A DNA stretch of 64,000 bases from CALOCN01 sp942491735 (GCA_942491735.1 CALOCN010000014.1:2852001-2916000); one strand, 5' to 3'; shown: positions 16,007 to 27,438, counted from the first letter of the stretch. A program made the numbers and translations. The notes: generated by a model from the letters alone, not told the origin.

Positions 16007-17399
16007 TCGCGCCGTCGCGGCGCTGCTTCTGGCCGCCATCCTCCTGCTCTCCTGCGGGGAACCGGTTGCCCCTCCCCCCATCGTTCTCATCGTGATCGAC
16101 ACGCTCCGGGCGGATTTCCTGGGGTGCTATGGATTCCGGGGGCCCAGTTCCCCCAACCTGGACGATCTCGCACAGGAGTCGCTGCGCTTCACTCGCGCCT
16201 ATGCCCCCGCCCCCTGGACCAAACCCTCCATGGCCTCGCTGTGGACCGGGCTGGTCGCACTCGGTCACGGGGTGACCAATCACGAAGGCCGCATGTGGGG
16301 AGACGCCACCGAGGCCATGACCAAGGGAGTCCTCCCCGCGGATCGCGTCACCCTGGCCCAACGGCTGCGCGAACGCGGCTATCGCACCGCGGGGTTCGTG
16401 GCCAACCCCTGGATCACCGCCGAGTACGGCTTCGACCGGGGTTTCGAGACCTACCGGGAGGTGCTCGGCACCCCCAAGGCCCGCGCGGACTCGGTGCTGG
16501 CCTTCGCCGAGGAGTGGCTCCAGGCACGCCGACCCAACGAGCCCTGGTTTCTCTATGTCCATCTCATGGATGTGCACGGGCCCTACGATGCGCCGGAAGC
16601 CTTCTACGAGACCATCCGGTCGAGCGGTGCCGCGGACACCCTGGTGCGGCTCTCGCGCCTCGACGTGAACCAGGCTCCGCTCTACCTGCGTTCACTGCGC
16701 TGGGTGGAGGGGATGGATCAGCACGACCTGGGCGTCTGGCGCGCGCGCTATGCCGCGGGGGTGCGCTCCGTGGACCGGGAGGTGGGGGGCCTCATCGATC
16801 GCTTGCGTGAGCAGGGCTGGTTGGATCGGGCCCATGTCGTGGTCACCTCGGACCATGGAGAGGAGCTGTTCGACCACGGGGGGTGGGATCACGGAAAGGC
16901 CCTGCACGAGGAACTGGTCCGCATCCCGCTACTGATTCGACCGCCCGGAGGACTCGGGGCCCCCGGCCGCCATGACGGAGTGGTCAGCCTGATCGACCTC
17001 CTCCCCACCCTACTGAACTGGGCCGGAGCCGATCCGATACCGGATACCGACGCGCGGGACCTCACCCCGATCCTCGGCGACCCCACCCACCTGGTCCCGC
17101 GCGAGGCGGTCCTGGGGGCGGTGCGCGGTGGACCCGAGGAGATCGGGATGGTCATGGGGTCCCACAAGATCCTCTACCACGCCGAGGACCAGGAGACGCG
17201 CCTCTTCGACCTGGACCGGGATCCCCGGGAACAGCGGGACCTGGCGCGGGAGGAACCGGAACTCGCCGCCGCGCTCAGGGACCGGTTGCTGGCCATCCTT
17301 GCCGCCCGGTCCGATCTGCCCCTCTTCCGCATTCCGGGGGACCCGCAGGAGCGCCCGGCCCGCGAGGAACTGCTGCGCTCGCTGGGCTATATCGACTGA
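15996..17399 (+). CDS. sulfatase-fold lipoprotein with Thr nucleophile (alkaline phosphatase superfamily)
   Basis: 467 residues from the GTG at 15996, which gives a clean lipoprotein signal (AALLLAAILLLSCGE, lipobox LLSC). Metal-binding motifs of the superfamily are present: IVLIVIDTLRADFLGCYG near the start and VVTSDHGEELFDHGGWDHGK (about 282-301). At the sulfatase signature C/S-x-P-x-R the protein reads TKPSMASLWTG: Thr replaces the formylglycine precursor Cys and the Arg is missing. It is therefore unlikely to be a classical sulfatase; phosphoglycerol/phosphoethanolamine transferases and phosphodiesterases use Thr there. The gene overlaps the preceding membrane-protein gene. Confidence 0.82.
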   Translation: MRGNRAVAALLLAAILLLSCGEPVAPPPIVLIVIDTLRADFLGCYGFRGPSSPNLDDLAQESLRFTRAYAPAPWTKPSMASLWTGLVALGHGVTNHEGRMWGDATEAMTKGVLPADRVTLAQRLRERGYRTAGFVANPWITAEYGFDRGFETYREVLGTPKARADSVLAFAEEWLQARRPNEPWFLYVHLMDVHGPYDAPEAFYETIRSSGAADTLVRLSRLDVNQAPLYLRSLRWVEGMDQHDLGVWRARYAAGVRSVDREVGGLIDRLREQGWLDRAHVVVTSDHGEELFDHGGWDHGKALHEELVRIPLLIRPPGGLGAPGRHDGVVSLIDLLPTLLNWAGADPIPDTDARDLTPILGDPTHLVPREAVLGAVRGGPEEIGMVMGSHKILYHAEDQETRLFDLDRDPREQRDLAREEPELAAALRDRLLAILAARSDLPLFRIPGDPQERPAREELLRSLGYID

Positions 17400-17408
17400 A
17401 CCGGAAGT

Positions 17409-18605
17409 CTAGGGACGAAGGGCATCGCACACCGCGCGCGCCACGATGCGTCCTCCCTCGCGATGACCGGCCTCGTTCCAGTGCCCCTGGCCCAGGTTCC
17501 CGCTGACCGCGAATCCATGGAACAGGGTTCCGTCCCGGTCCGCGGCGGCCTGGAACGCGGGAGCCAACGGGACATGGAGAAACCCCTCCGCCTGGGCGAG
17601 TCGCCCCAGACGTTGCTCCGGATAGAACAGGTCGGGCTCCGCTACGACGCGGCGCAAGCCCTCGACGAACTCCCGACGGGCCCCGGGGTCGGGACGCACC
17701 TGGTTGCTCTGGCTCAGGGTCACCAGGACGAACCGCGCTCCATCCCGGCGCACCTCATCGGCCAGGGTGGCGATCAGGCGTTCGGTGACCTGCCATGCGT
17801 CGACCCACACCGGGTCCAGGGGCGGCCCGTAGATCTGGTGATCCAGACCCGCCTCGACCGATTGCGTGTCCCGCTCCGCCCGGTCGTCATGGCTCAGGCG
17901 ATAGCGAATGAGATGCTTGGCGCGGCGAACCACCTGCAGCAGACGGCTCCGGTTGGTCAGCCGCGTTTGCAGGGACTTGAGTCGGGATCGGATTCCCGGT
18001 GCGGGGAGCGCCTCCAGGAAACCGTTGTCCAGGACCAGGGAATCGCCCGCAAGGTGGAAGAAGGGACGCAGCTCGCCCGGGCTGAGCGCGGGGGAGTTGT
18101 TGCGGATATCGTTGCCCGTGCACACCGCCAGCACCACGAGGTCGGGGTTGGTGGGGCGTGCATGGAGGCGGTAGGTGATCAGTTCCTGCGCCGTTCCATA
18201 GCCCAGGATGCCGTAGTTGAACACCTCCACCGTCCGTCCCGGGAGTTCGGGGCAACCGGCCAGTTCACGCTCCAGGACCCGGGCCATGAGGCTGTCCTCG
18301 GGGATCCCGAACCCGGCCATGAAGGAGTCGCCCAGGAGGGCCACCCGGTAGGACCCGGCCGGCTTGGCCTGGTCCCGGTCGCGATCCCGATACCCTTGCG
18401 CGTTGATGCGAAAGGGGGCGTTCCCTTCCTCGCGCCACACTCCCGCGGCTCCCGGAACGTACGCGAACCCCCGATCCGGATCGGCTCCCACGAAGACCGG
18501 GTGCCCGATGCCGAGAATGCGCAGCGCCGCTTCCAGAACGACCAGGGTGACCCCAAGACCCAGGGCGATGGTGGCGAGACGGACGCCAAGCCGGGGGCGA
18601 CTCAC
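17409..18605 (-). CDS. membrane-anchored SGNH/GDSL-family hydrolase
   Basis: 398 residues from the GTG at 18605 (GGAGG 10 bases upstream). A single N-terminal transmembrane segment (IALGLGVTLVVLEAALRILG, about 10-29) leads into an extracytoplasmic SGNH domain. Block I is VALLGDSFMAGFGIPEDSL with the nucleophile Ser; block III is LAVCTGNDIRNN; block V is GHWNEAGHREGG with the catalytic His. The Asp often seen two residues before block-V HWN is Gln here, so the catalytic set may be altered. Such proteins often acetylate or deacetylate surface polysaccharides. The gene lies 19 bp after alaS on the same strand; its product is unrelated to translation. Confidence 0.78.
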   Translation of the reverse strand: MSRPRLGVRLATIALGLGVTLVVLEAALRILGIGHPVFVGADPDRGFAYVPGAAGVWREEGNAPFRINAQGYRDRDRDQAKPAGSYRVALLGDSFMAGFGIPEDSLMARVLERELAGCPELPGRTVEVFNYGILGYGTAQELITYRLHARPTNPDLVVLAVCTGNDIRNNSPALSPGELRPFFHLAGDSLVLDNGFLEALPAPGIRSRLKSLQTRLTNRSRLLQVVRRAKHLIRYRLSHDDRAERDTQSVEAGLDHQIYGPPLDPVWVDAWQVTERLIATLADEVRRDGARFVLVTLSQSNQVRPDPGARREFVEGLRRVVAEPDLFYPEQRLGRLAQAEGFLHVPLAPAFQAAADRDGTLFHGFAVSGNLGQGHWNEAGHREGGRIVARAVCDALRP

Positions 18606-18624
18606 GCCGCCGGGACCTCCCCGC

Positions 18625-21285
<2,661 letters not shown>

Positions 21286-21300
21286 CTCTCCGTGCGGACC

Positions 21301-21346
21301 CGTCCGCGGGCTCCCGGCGACCCACGCCGTCGGGAGGAAGCGGACG
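21301..21346. repeat. long two-step inverted repeat between exported-protein gene and alaS
   Basis: Outer arms CGTCCGC (21301-21307) and GCGGACG (21340-21346) enclose inner arms CTCCCGGCG (21311-21319) and CGTCGGGAG (21328-21336), the latter with one G-U wobble. The predicted RNA hairpin has 16 base pairs. It lies 31 bp downstream of the stop at 21378 and 15 bp before the alaS start. No T-tract follows, so it may be a Rho-type or weak terminator, or an alaS leader structure. Confidence 0.6.
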
Positions 21347-21377
21347 AGTATAGCGCGGTTTCGGGGGACCGGCCCAA

Positions 21378-23279
21378 TCAGTAGCGGGTGGGGAGATAGA
21401 GCAGGGCCACGCTGACGTTCTCGAGTTCGTTGCTCACCCCGACTTCACCGTCCGCGACCACGTGCACGGTGAGGAGTTCACCCCCCACGGCCGGGACAAG
21501 GAGCTGGGCCGCGAGCGGCACGCACTCGCGATCGCCGGACTGGACCCGGGTCCGGTAGGTCACCGTGCCCAGGGCGTTGAGGGTGTTCTCCTCGGTGGAT
21601 AGCGAAACGGCGAGGGTGGCGACGCCACCCCCCCCCGGTCCCTCGCTGCAGGCCGTCGCGGTCAGGGTGGCCAGCACCCATCCGTTCGCCGGCGGGAGGA
21701 TGTTCGCGGTGGTGACGCTCTGGGGGGAGGTACCGACGGCAAAAGGACCGGCGACCGACGCCCCATCCACACCCGCCTCGTCGTGAAGGTCGGTCGCCAG
21801 AAGCGAACCGTCGTCGATGTCGGCCGAGGTCAGACTCTCATCCGCCACCGCATCCGTGCCGACGGCCCCCACGGCCAACGCGGCGGAACCCACCGACCCC
21901 GGGGCCAGTTGACCCGCACCCACCGCTCCCGGCGCGAGGTGCACGGAGTCCACCGCACCCGGAGCGATATGGACCGAGTCCACTGCCGCCGCGGCGAGGT
22001 TGATGCCGGTCAACGTGCTGTCGGCCAGATCCGCGCTGCTCAGCCCGCCGTTGGCGATGTTGGTGGAGTCGAACGCACCCGAGGACAACTGCACGGAAGT
22101 AATCGAACCGGGGGCGAGACGGTCTCCCGCCACCGACCCCAGGCCAAGATCCGCTCCGCCCAGGGAACCGTCCACCACCTTGGCTCCGGTGACCGAATTC
22201 GCCGCGAGATCGCTCTCGGCCACGGTGAGATCGGCCAACTCCGTCGTGGTCACGCCGCCATCGGCAATCTGGGCCGCCCCGATGCCGCCCACCGGAAGCC
22301 GCGCCACATCCAGGGTGCCGCTGGTCAGTTCCGACGCGCTCACCGTCTTGGTGTGATGGGCGGTGGCGTCCCCCACGTGTTCGGCGAACTCCGCGTCCGG
22401 CACATAGGCCGGATGCGGATCGCTCCCCTCGACATGGGCGGTCAACTCGGCCTCCAGGACGTACTGCGGATGGTCGTCATCGAGCAGTCCGTCCAGGTCG
22501 CCGTGGTCCGTCTCCCCCCCCGCGGCGGTGTTGTCCGCACCGTCGGCGAACCCGGACGGAACGCCGACCAGGTTCTCCCAGTGCACCAGGTTCTTGCCGT
22601 CGTTGGGACCGGCACCGGCCGAGGCGGCCAGATCGGCCTCCCGGGCATACTGCGGATGACCGTCCTCCTCGAGCCCGGTCAGGGCGCCGTGGTCGGTGAC
22701 CCCGGTGTCCTCGCCATCGGCGAAGCCCTCGGGCATCCCGCGCAGCACGTCCCAATGGACCCGGTTCTGACCCTGGTTGGGAGGGGACCCGTCGCTCAGC
22801 GACAGGGCCAGCACCGCCCCCCGGGGTTCGAACTCGTCCGCGCTCTTGCCGTCGAGACGGGCCGCATCCAGCGCGTAGGGCACGCTGGCCACCCGCAGGC
22901 GCGGCTGCAGTTCGTCGGCGTCGTTGACCCGGATGCCCAGGTAGATGGCATCGCGGGCCAGGGCACCGATGGGAATGCCCACCTTGGAGCCCAGCAGCAC
23001 CGAGCCGACGCCGTCGCGCAGGGTCACGTTGGTGTGCGTTTCCTCCCACAGGAGCGGTCCGGCCTCGGCCGTCCCATGGAGGCGGAAGGTCAGCTTGACC
23101 GGGCCGGCGATCGGTTCACCCAGATCGTCGGTGAACTGCCCGGTGTAGTTCCACAGGATGGGCGCCGCCGCGGGAACGGCGGGAACCGACGGCGCGGAAC
23201 CCTCCGGTTGCGCGGGGGCGGCAGCCACAGGGGGACCGGCGATCAGAGCGAGGAGCAACGAAAGCGTGAACACGCGCAT
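21378..23279 (-). CDS. exported repeat-rich surface protein (paralogue of the next upstream gene)
   Basis: 633 residues from the ATG at 23279 (GGAGG 5 bases upstream), with a Sec signal peptide (FTLSLLLALIAGPPVAAAPA). The N-terminal domain (about 45-165) shares TGQF/ARFTD, LLWEETHTNV, DGVGSVLLG and PRLRVASVPYALDA with its neighbour. Next come tail-fibre-like modules: VHWDVLRGMPEGFADGED, VHWENLVGVPSGFADGAD and DHGDLDGLLDDDHPQYVL. Residues ~360-545 are short degenerate repeats of the type S-x-A-D-L-x-D-x-S-L and V-D-S-V-H-L-A-P-G-A that probably build a beta-solenoid stalk, and the C-terminus is a globular beta domain. Likely a cell-surface fibre or adhesin; no function is established. Confidence 0.75.
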   Translation of the reverse strand: MRVFTLSLLLALIAGPPVAAAPAQPEGSAPSVPAVPAAAPILWNYTGQFTDDLGEPIAGPVKLTFRLHGTAEAGPLLWEETHTNVTLRDGVGSVLLGSKVGIPIGALARDAIYLGIRVNDADELQPRLRVASVPYALDAARLDGKSADEFEPRGAVLALSLSDGSPPNQGQNRVHWDVLRGMPEGFADGEDTGVTDHGALTGLEEDGHPQYAREADLAASAGAGPNDGKNLVHWENLVGVPSGFADGADNTAAGGETDHGDLDGLLDDDHPQYVLEAELTAHVEGSDPHPAYVPDAEFAEHVGDATAHHTKTVSASELTSGTLDVARLPVGGIGAAQIADGGVTTTELADLTVAESDLAANSVTGAKVVDGSLGGADLGLGSVAGDRLAPGSITSVQLSSGAFDSTNIANGGLSSADLADSTLTGINLAAAAVDSVHIAPGAVDSVHLAPGAVGAGQLAPGSVGSAALAVGAVGTDAVADESLTSADIDDGSLLATDLHDEAGVDGASVAGPFAVGTSPQSVTTANILPPANGWVLATLTATACSEGPGGGGVATLAVSLSTEENTLNALGTVTYRTRVQSGDRECVPLAAQLLVPAVGGELLTVHVVADGEVGVSNELENVSVALLYLPTRY

Positions 23280-23305
23280 GGGGGCCTCCGCCCGAACGCC
23301 ACCGA

Positions 23306-25000
23306 TCAATGGGGGCGCGTCGTCGTATAACTGACCTGCACACCGAGGATCCGGAGCTGTTCGTCCTGGGGTGTGCTCGGAAAGTCCGCCACCAGCCAGT
23401 AGACGAACTCGGCGTTGTCGACCGTGGTCTCGGTGATGGTGGGGTCGCTGATGATCTGCCAACTCGCGGTCTGGCCCAGGGTGGTCACCGAAGCGACCTT
23501 GGTGGCCTGCGCCGTGCTCTTGCGGGCGCGCCACAGGGAGACTTCCATGGAGGCCGCGGTCTGGTCCCAATAGCTCACCCGCATTTCCGTGATCTGGGCG
23601 GCATTGGGCAGTTGGATGGACGCGGTGAACTCGTCCTCCGCCCCGGTGTTGCCGGCGCTGGGCACGAACAGATAGCCGGAGGTCGCGCGGACCGTATAGG
23701 TCCCGGTCGGGGTCACCGGTCGAAAGGCGGCTCCGGCCACCGTCACCACGCCGTTGTGCGGTTGCCAGGCCGGAATGGCCTGATCGACAAAGAGACCGCT
23801 GTAGGCGGTCCCGGACCGGTAGGCCTCCTGCAGGCTGACCGTGGACCCGGATACGGTGATTCCCTCGCCCGCCCCCACCGAGAGCACCACGTCCCCGGAC
23901 GCGCCTCCCCCCGACAGACCACCGGTCACGGTAATCGACGTGATGTCTCCCACTCCGAACGCGAAGTCGGCCTCGGTCAGCGAGCCGTCCTGGACTTCGT
24001 CCGTGCCCACGGACCCGGTGGCCAGATCGGATGCGGTCAGCGAGTTGCTCTTCACATCGGCTCCGGTGATGGAGTTGTCCAGGATGTCCGCGCTGGTGAT
24101 GCCGTCGTCCTGGATGTGCGAGCCGGTCAGGGTTTCGAGAGCCATCCGATCCCCGGTCAGGGAGCCGGGCTCCAGATGTTCACCGCGCAGGCTGGCTGCC
24201 GCGACATCGGCGCCGGTCAGGGTACTGTCCACGACCTCCGCGCCGGTCACCGGCCCGCTGCCGCTGCTGCCGTCGTCGGTACCGTCGGCAAACCCGGAGG
24301 GCACTCCGACCAGATTGTCCCAGTGCACCCGGTCGGACCCGGTGTTGGGCGGATCGCCGTCGCTCTGCTCGAGGTCGCTGCGCAGGGCGTACTGCGGATG
24401 ATCGTCGTCCTCGAGCCCGCCCAGGGTGCCGTGGTCCCCGCCGGCCGCGGAACCGTCATCGGTCCCGTCCGCGAATCCCTCCGGAACCCCGGTCAGCCGA
24501 TCCCAGTGCACGGCGTTCTCGCCCGTGTTGGGGGGATCCCCGTCGCTGGTCGCGAGTCCCTCCACCGCACCAGCGTTCTCGAAGTCCGAAGCATCCTTCC
24601 CGTCGAGCTTGTCGGCCTCCCGGGCAAAGGGAACCGAGGCCACGGCCAGCCGGGGGCTGAGCACCTCGTCGTTCACCACCACTTCCAGGAACCGCTGCGA
24701 TCCACTCCAGGCCTGCTCGGGAAAGGCGACCAGGCTCCCCAACAGCACGCTGCCCACGCCGTCGGCGAGGGCCACCCCGGTGTGGGTTTCACTCCACAGG
24801 GCCGTTCCACCGACCGCGGCCGGATAGAGCAGGAAACGCACCGTCACCGGGCCTTCCAGGGGATCGCCCGCAGCGTCCGTGAAGCGGGCCTGGTAGTGCA
24901 GCACATCGGGCGCGACCGATGGCCCGGCACCGGCCGCACCGGCCCCCACGACCGTCATCAGCATCACCCAGGATAGAAGTCGAGCGGGAGAAACGCTCAT
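23306..25000 (-). CDS. exported repeat-containing surface protein (paralogue of 21378-23279)
   Basis: 564 residues. The signal peptide ends near GAGAAGAG (about residue 26). The N-terminal domain parallels the downstream gene: LHYQARFTDAAGDPLEGPV, ALWSETHTGVALADGVGSVL, LSPRLAVASVPFAREADKLD. Two fibre-type modules follow (VHWDRLTGVPEGFADGTDDG, VHWDNLVGVPSGFADGTDDG, with DHGTLGGLEDDDHPQY between them), then short solenoid-like repeats (ITGADVKSNSLTASDLATGS, about 295-345). The C-terminal third is a distinct beta-rich domain ending ILGVQVSYTTTRPH. The start overlaps the stop of the upstream gene (ATGA), so the three genes 25770-21378 form one operon. Confidence 0.75.
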   Translation of the reverse strand: MSVSPARLLSWVMLMTVVGAGAAGAGPSVAPDVLHYQARFTDAAGDPLEGPVTVRFLLYPAAVGGTALWSETHTGVALADGVGSVLLGSLVAFPEQAWSGSQRFLEVVVNDEVLSPRLAVASVPFAREADKLDGKDASDFENAGAVEGLATSDGDPPNTGENAVHWDRLTGVPEGFADGTDDGSAAGGDHGTLGGLEDDDHPQYALRSDLEQSDGDPPNTGSDRVHWDNLVGVPSGFADGTDDGSSGSGPVTGAEVVDSTLTGADVAAASLRGEHLEPGSLTGDRMALETLTGSHIQDDGITSADILDNSITGADVKSNSLTASDLATGSVGTDEVQDGSLTEADFAFGVGDITSITVTGGLSGGGASGDVVLSVGAGEGITVSGSTVSLQEAYRSGTAYSGLFVDQAIPAWQPHNGVVTVAGAAFRPVTPTGTYTVRATSGYLFVPSAGNTGAEDEFTASIQLPNAAQITEMRVSYWDQTAASMEVSLWRARKSTAQATKVASVTTLGQTASWQIISDPTITETTVDNAEFVYWLVADFPSTPQDEQLRILGVQVSYTTTRPH

Positions 25001-25770
25001 GGAAGACGTACCACCTTCTGTACATTGCGCTGGTCACCGGCGACCACCTCGAGAAAGTAGATTCCCCGGGCCGCGTCCTCCGGGACGCGGATCGACACCG
25101 CGTGGGCGCCGCGATCGTGATGACCGAGGTCCGTCTCGGCGATGAGCGCACCCTGGATATCCATCAGACGCCATCGCACCGGGACCGGTTCGGCCAACTC
25201 GAAAGCCAGGGTCAGTGCTCCTCGAAACGGGTTGGGGCGCGCCGGGAGCACGCGTGCCACCAACGCGACATCCGGCTGCGGATGGGTGACCCGCCACGGG
25301 CCCAGGATTTCCGTGTCGCCGGACCGCAACCGGGCCACCAACCGGTAGGAGAAGGTCGCGCCCGGCACCAGGTCGATATCGGTATGGGAGTGGGGGCCGC
25401 CGCCATGGAACAGGGGAGCGACCGAAGCAAAGACGAGATCGGGGTCGGTAGGGTTACCCGGCGCCCGCTCCAGGGTGAAGACGGCAACCCCGGCGTCCTC
25501 GGGGGCGGTCCAGGTCACGCTGACCCCGCCCGGGGTGGCGCCGATATGAAAGGCGAGCAGGTCCACCGGGACCGGGATGCCGATGCCGAAGACCAACCCG
25601 GTGGACATCCGGACCCCATCCCCGGTCGCGACACCGGCCACCCAGAGACCCAGGGCATCCTGAACCTGGATCCCACCGCCGCTACGCGTACCCCCTCCCG
25701 AATCCAGACCGGCCGAGGCCGGGGCAGAGGCAACGCAGGCAATCAACAGCACCAGGAGGGTGTGTCGCAT
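24997..25770 (-). CDS. exported protein with C-terminal FlgD/Por-type sorting domain
   Basis: 257 residues from the ATG at 25770, which opens a signal peptide (MRHTLLVLLIACVASAPASA). A fibronectin-III-like beta region spans about 75-165 (GGVSVTWTAPEDAGVAVFTL, SYRLVARLRSGDTEI). The last ~85 residues are a FlgD-Ig/type A sorting domain: LPARPNPFRGALTLAFELAE, VRWRLMDIQGALIAETDLG, ARGIYFLEVVAGDQ and a terminal VQKVVRLP. In Bacteroidota and related phyla such ends direct secretion through the type IX system. It is the first gene of a three-gene operon with the two fibre-like proteins. Confidence 0.78.
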   Translation of the reverse strand: MRHTLLVLLIACVASAPASAGLDSGGGTRSGGGIQVQDALGLWVAGVATGDGVRMSTGLVFGIGIPVPVDLLAFHIGATPGGVSVTWTAPEDAGVAVFTLERAPGNPTDPDLVFASVAPLFHGGGPHSHTDIDLVPGATFSYRLVARLRSGDTEILGPWRVTHPQPDVALVARVLPARPNPFRGALTLAFELAEPVPVRWRLMDIQGALIAETDLGHHDRGAHAVSIRVPEDAARGIYFLEVVAGDQRNVQKVVRLP

Positions 25771-26141
25771 GGAGGGCAGTTCCTTTTGGATCCGGGCGAA
25801 TCCGGTTCGTGGGTTGAGCGCATCCAGTTTCGGCCCCCCCGGGTCGAGTGTCAACCCGACCACGCCGCGCCGCAATCGACCGCCTGAAATGCGTTTACCG
25901 GGATACCCGAATCGCGGCTATGGGTTCCCGAGCCTCCACCCCCGGACCTCAGGTAATACCAGAAGCCAAGGCTCATAACGCCATGCTGGAAAGTGACTAC
26001 GAGGATCTACCCACCCCCCCCAGAGGATCCCTTGCCCGGAGCGCGCAGGATTTGCCGGATCCCGGAATCCACGTTAGATTGAAAGCATGCCTCTCGATTC
26101 CGGTTGAATCCTCGACCATCGGGCTTGGAACGGAGGACGCT
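25771..26141. other. divergent intergenic region between two exported-protein operons
   Basis: 371 bp with no supported gene. Candidate promoters face both ways: on the plus strand TTGCCG-17-TAGATT (26052-26080); on the minus strand a perfect -35 TTGACA at 25854-25849 with only a weak -10 (GAAACT at 17-bp spacing). No repeats or RNA genes were recognised. Confidence 0.6.
26052..26080 (+). promoter_or_regulatory. candidate sigma70-like promoter of the duplicated-domain exported protein
   Basis: TTGCCG (26052-26057) and TAGATT (26075-26080) are separated by 17 bp and each matches consensus at 4 of 6 positions. The start codon is 61 bp downstream of the -10. Confidence 0.45.
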
Positions 26142-27425
26142 ATGCGCAACCGATTCCTTGGGCTTCTTGGGGTGATGCTCCTCGCCCCCATGACCGCGTG
26201 GCCGGGTACCCTCGACGACTCGGTCGTTACCCTGCATCTTGCCGGGCGCACGACAAAATCCGCTTGTGCTCCCCTGCCGGTGGACTGTACGCAGTACCCC
26301 ACCACCGGATCGCTCCTCACCCCGTACTCGGCCTACCTCGTGGTTGCCCGCGGGAGAGCTGTTCCGGGGGTGGCGGGAGTCTCCTGCGGTTTGTACTACG
26401 ACGGCACTCCCCGGCAGGGAGTGGACGTGTTCGGCTGGACCCTCTGCGGCGATCTCGACTTCCCCAACCGCGGTTGGCCGGACGCTTTCTCCGGGAACAG
26501 CGTCACCTGGACGACCAACAACCACTGCCAACGGTCCGAGATCGGTGACGAGGGAGTCCACGCGATCGCCGGAGAGCTCTACGTCTACGCCTATGGCAAT
26601 GACCTGTTGCAGATCACCCCCAACGCTCCACTCGGACTCCTGGAGGTTGCGGACTGCAAGGCAAGGGTCACCCCCCTCCGCCATGACGCGGCCGGGGCAA
26701 TCGGCTTCGGTGGCCCGGGGTACAACCCCTGCACCGGCGCGGGGGTCCTCCCCGATCCGGCCCCGGATGCGCCACCGCCTCCGCCCGTCCCGGTTCCCAA
26801 CGGGAGCCTGGAGTCCGCCGCGGTGCTGCTCCATATCGGTGATCCCACCGTGCGGGATGCATGCGCGGCCCTGCCCGCGGACGGTTCCGCGGTCGTGACC
26901 CAGGCCCCCATCGATCCCGAGGCCGGGTACTACGTGTATGTCCTGGCCAGCATCGAAACGGCGGGTGAAGGCCAGGGGCTGAGCGCGGTGGCCTTCGGTC
27001 TGGACTACGACGCCACGGACCTCCGGATCTGGTCCTGGTCCACCTGCCGCGGCGGATCCATTACCACATCCGATTGGCCCGCCAACGGAACCGGGGCTTC
27101 GATGATCTTCACCGGAGCCGAGTGCCTTGGCGCGGACCTCGGTGCGGTGGGGTACTTCTACGTGACGCCCTACGCCCCCTCCACCCTCGGGATCGCCGCT
27201 CACCCCAACGAGGGGTATGTCGGGGTGGCGGATTGCGCGCTCGACGTGCAGCAGGCCGACTTTGCCGTCCTTCCGGAACGGATCGGCTGGGTCTCGATGG
27301 GCGGAGGATCCAAGGGAGCCGACGGTGACGGGTGCAATCCCCTGGAGGAGCCGTGCGCCAAGTCGACCACCCCGGTCGAGGCCACCTCCTGGGGGCGCAT
27401 GAAGGCCATGTTCGCGGACGACTGA
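26142..27425 (+). CDS. exported protein with two tandem ~199-residue domains
   Basis: 427 residues from the ATG at 26142 (GGAGG 5 bases upstream), with signal peptide FLGLLGVMLLAPMTAWPG. Two homologous domains follow, starting SVVTLHLAG (residue ~27) and AAVLLHIGD (~226), about 199 residues apart. They share an ACAPLPVD/ACAALPAD pair, a V(S)CGLYYDG/VAFGLDYDA strand, FGWTLCGDLDFPNRGWP/WSWSTCRGGSITTSDWP, and LEVADC/VGVADC near the end. A proline linker (PPPPPVPVP) joins them. Paired Cys suggest disulfides outside the cytoplasm. There is no C-terminal sorting domain. It is divergent from the neighbouring surface-protein operon. No known family was recognised. Confidence 0.7.
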   Translation: MRNRFLGLLGVMLLAPMTAWPGTLDDSVVTLHLAGRTTKSACAPLPVDCTQYPTTGSLLTPYSAYLVVARGRAVPGVAGVSCGLYYDGTPRQGVDVFGWTLCGDLDFPNRGWPDAFSGNSVTWTTNNHCQRSEIGDEGVHAIAGELYVYAYGNDLLQITPNAPLGLLEVADCKARVTPLRHDAAGAIGFGGPGYNPCTGAGVLPDPAPDAPPPPPVPVPNGSLESAAVLLHIGDPTVRDACAALPADGSAVVTQAPIDPEAGYYVYVLASIETAGEGQGLSAVAFGLDYDATDLRIWSWSTCRGGSITTSDWPANGTGASMIFTGAECLGADLGAVGYFYVTPYAPSTLGIAAHPNEGYVGVADCALDVQQADFAVLPERIGWVSMGGGSKGADGDGCNPLEEPCAKSTTPVEATSWGRMKAMFADD

Positions 27426-27438
27426 GGCGACTCCCCCC

